Shown one piece after another: positions 63,896-64,000 of a DNA stretch of 64,000 bases. Within the stretch, counting starts at the first letter, position 1, and the number at the start of each line of letters is the position of its first letter. The notes beneath the pieces are model-generated. The model ran no database searches. It saw nothing but the letters and a program-made list of their open reading frames with translations, and was not told the DNA's origin. This DNA is from JAGPUQ01 sp036677085 (GTDB taxonomy: Bacteria > Pseudomonadota > Gammaproteobacteria > Pseudomonadales > Porticoccaceae): NCBI GenBank assembly GCA_036677085.1, contig JAKFFI010000014.1, positions 15,227 to 79,226 of the forward strand. Reading direction: 5' to 3'. The position numbers and the translations under genes are program-made.

Positions 63896-64000
63896 GAAGT
63901 CGGCTGGACAGTCGCTGTCTCGCGCGAGCGGGATGGAGGAAAGTCCGGGCTCCATAGGGCAGAGTGCCAGGTAACGCCTGGGGGGCGTGAGTCCACGGAA
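63896..64000 (+). ncRNA. rnpB: RnpB, RNase P RNA, class A (3' truncated by window edge)
   Basis: Catalytic RNA of RNase P, which matures the 5' ends of tRNAs. The visible 105 bases align with the 5' part of bacterial type A RNA: GAAGTCGGCTGGACAGTCGC (start), then GGAGGAAAGTCCGGGCTCC, ATAGGGCAG and GTGCCAGGTAACGCCTGG, which are the universally conserved CR-I/P4-side elements and the P8/P9 region. The rest lies beyond the window. Its location downstream of rsmI agrees with the rsmI-rnpB-mraZ order of many gammaproteobacteria. Confidence 0.96.

Overview
This 64 kb window is almost wall-to-wall chromosomal core genome of a GC-rich (roughly 63-65 % by eye) gammaproteobacterium. The evidence is gene order: lptD-surA-pdxA-ksgA-apaG-apaH, miaB-phoH-ybeY-corC-lnt-leuS-lptE-holA, nadD-rsfS-rlmH-mrdA-mrdB-mltB-rlpA-dacA-ybeD-lipB-lipA, birA-coaX-SPOR and the lpoA-yraN-diaA-dolP/rsmI/rnpB block are classical gammaproteobacterial clusters. 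The pair amgK-murU, the DUF1820 and DUF1244 proteins and a SPOR protein after coaX point to the Pseudomonas-like side of the class rather than the enterics. Scattered catabolic genes (acyl-CoA ligase, MaoC hydratase, glutaryl-CoA dehydrogenase, acetoacetyl-CoA synthetase, D-aminoacylase-like amidohydrolase, phosphotriesterase-like hydrolase) suggest a free-living, metabolically versatile organism. The species cannot be named from this sequence.

Layout: 1-347 end of a PaaI-type thioesterase; 363-7266 (minus) outer-membrane biogenesis operon lptD-surA with pdxA, ksgA, apaG, apaH; 7373-10449 (plus) amgK-murU cell-wall recycling pair and an aromatic/aspartate aminotransferase, closed by a bidirectional terminator; 10548-12086 (minus) acyl-CoA ligase; 12271-13427 (plus) VanZ-like and DUF815 ATPase; 13440-22990 (minus) the miaB-to-holA cluster; 23132-24808 (plus) small genes (DUF1820, a hypothetical, MOSC, GFA); 24879-27344 mixed small genes; 27483-41287 (plus) the long proA-to-lipA cell-elongation and lipoylation cluster ending in a LonB-like protease; 41292-44268 (minus) ubiD, rpiA, nitroreductase; 44415-51096 (plus) aldo/keto reductase, TauE/SafE, birA, coaX, SPOR, csp, prfC; 51181-54541 (minus) amidohydrolase and gcdH; 54649-55782 (plus) alr; 55805-61864 (minus) lpoA-yraN-diaA-dolP-aacS-SPOR; 61854-62687 (plus) rsmI; 62814-63761 (minus) phosphotriesterase-like; and from 63896 the 5' part of rnpB (RNase P RNA), cut by the window end.

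A theme runs through the genes: envelope construction. LPS export (LptD, LptE), outer-membrane protein folding (SurA), lipoprotein acylation (Lnt), the elongasome (PBP2, RodA), peptidoglycan hydrolysis and trimming (MltB, RlpA, DacA), peptidoglycan recycling (AmgK, MurU), D-alanine supply (Alr), PBP1a activation (LpoA) and several SPOR-domain proteins are all here. No prophage, insertion sequence, CRISPR array, tRNA or rRNA gene was seen. No obviously novel multigene system was found; the most unusual local signals are a 15-bp tandem repeat expanded in frame inside ybeY, a DiaA-like SIS protein with a rewritten sugar-phosphate loop, a phosphotriesterase-like gene wedged between rsmI and rnpB, and an extended CTATAATTC promoter core shared by several genes.
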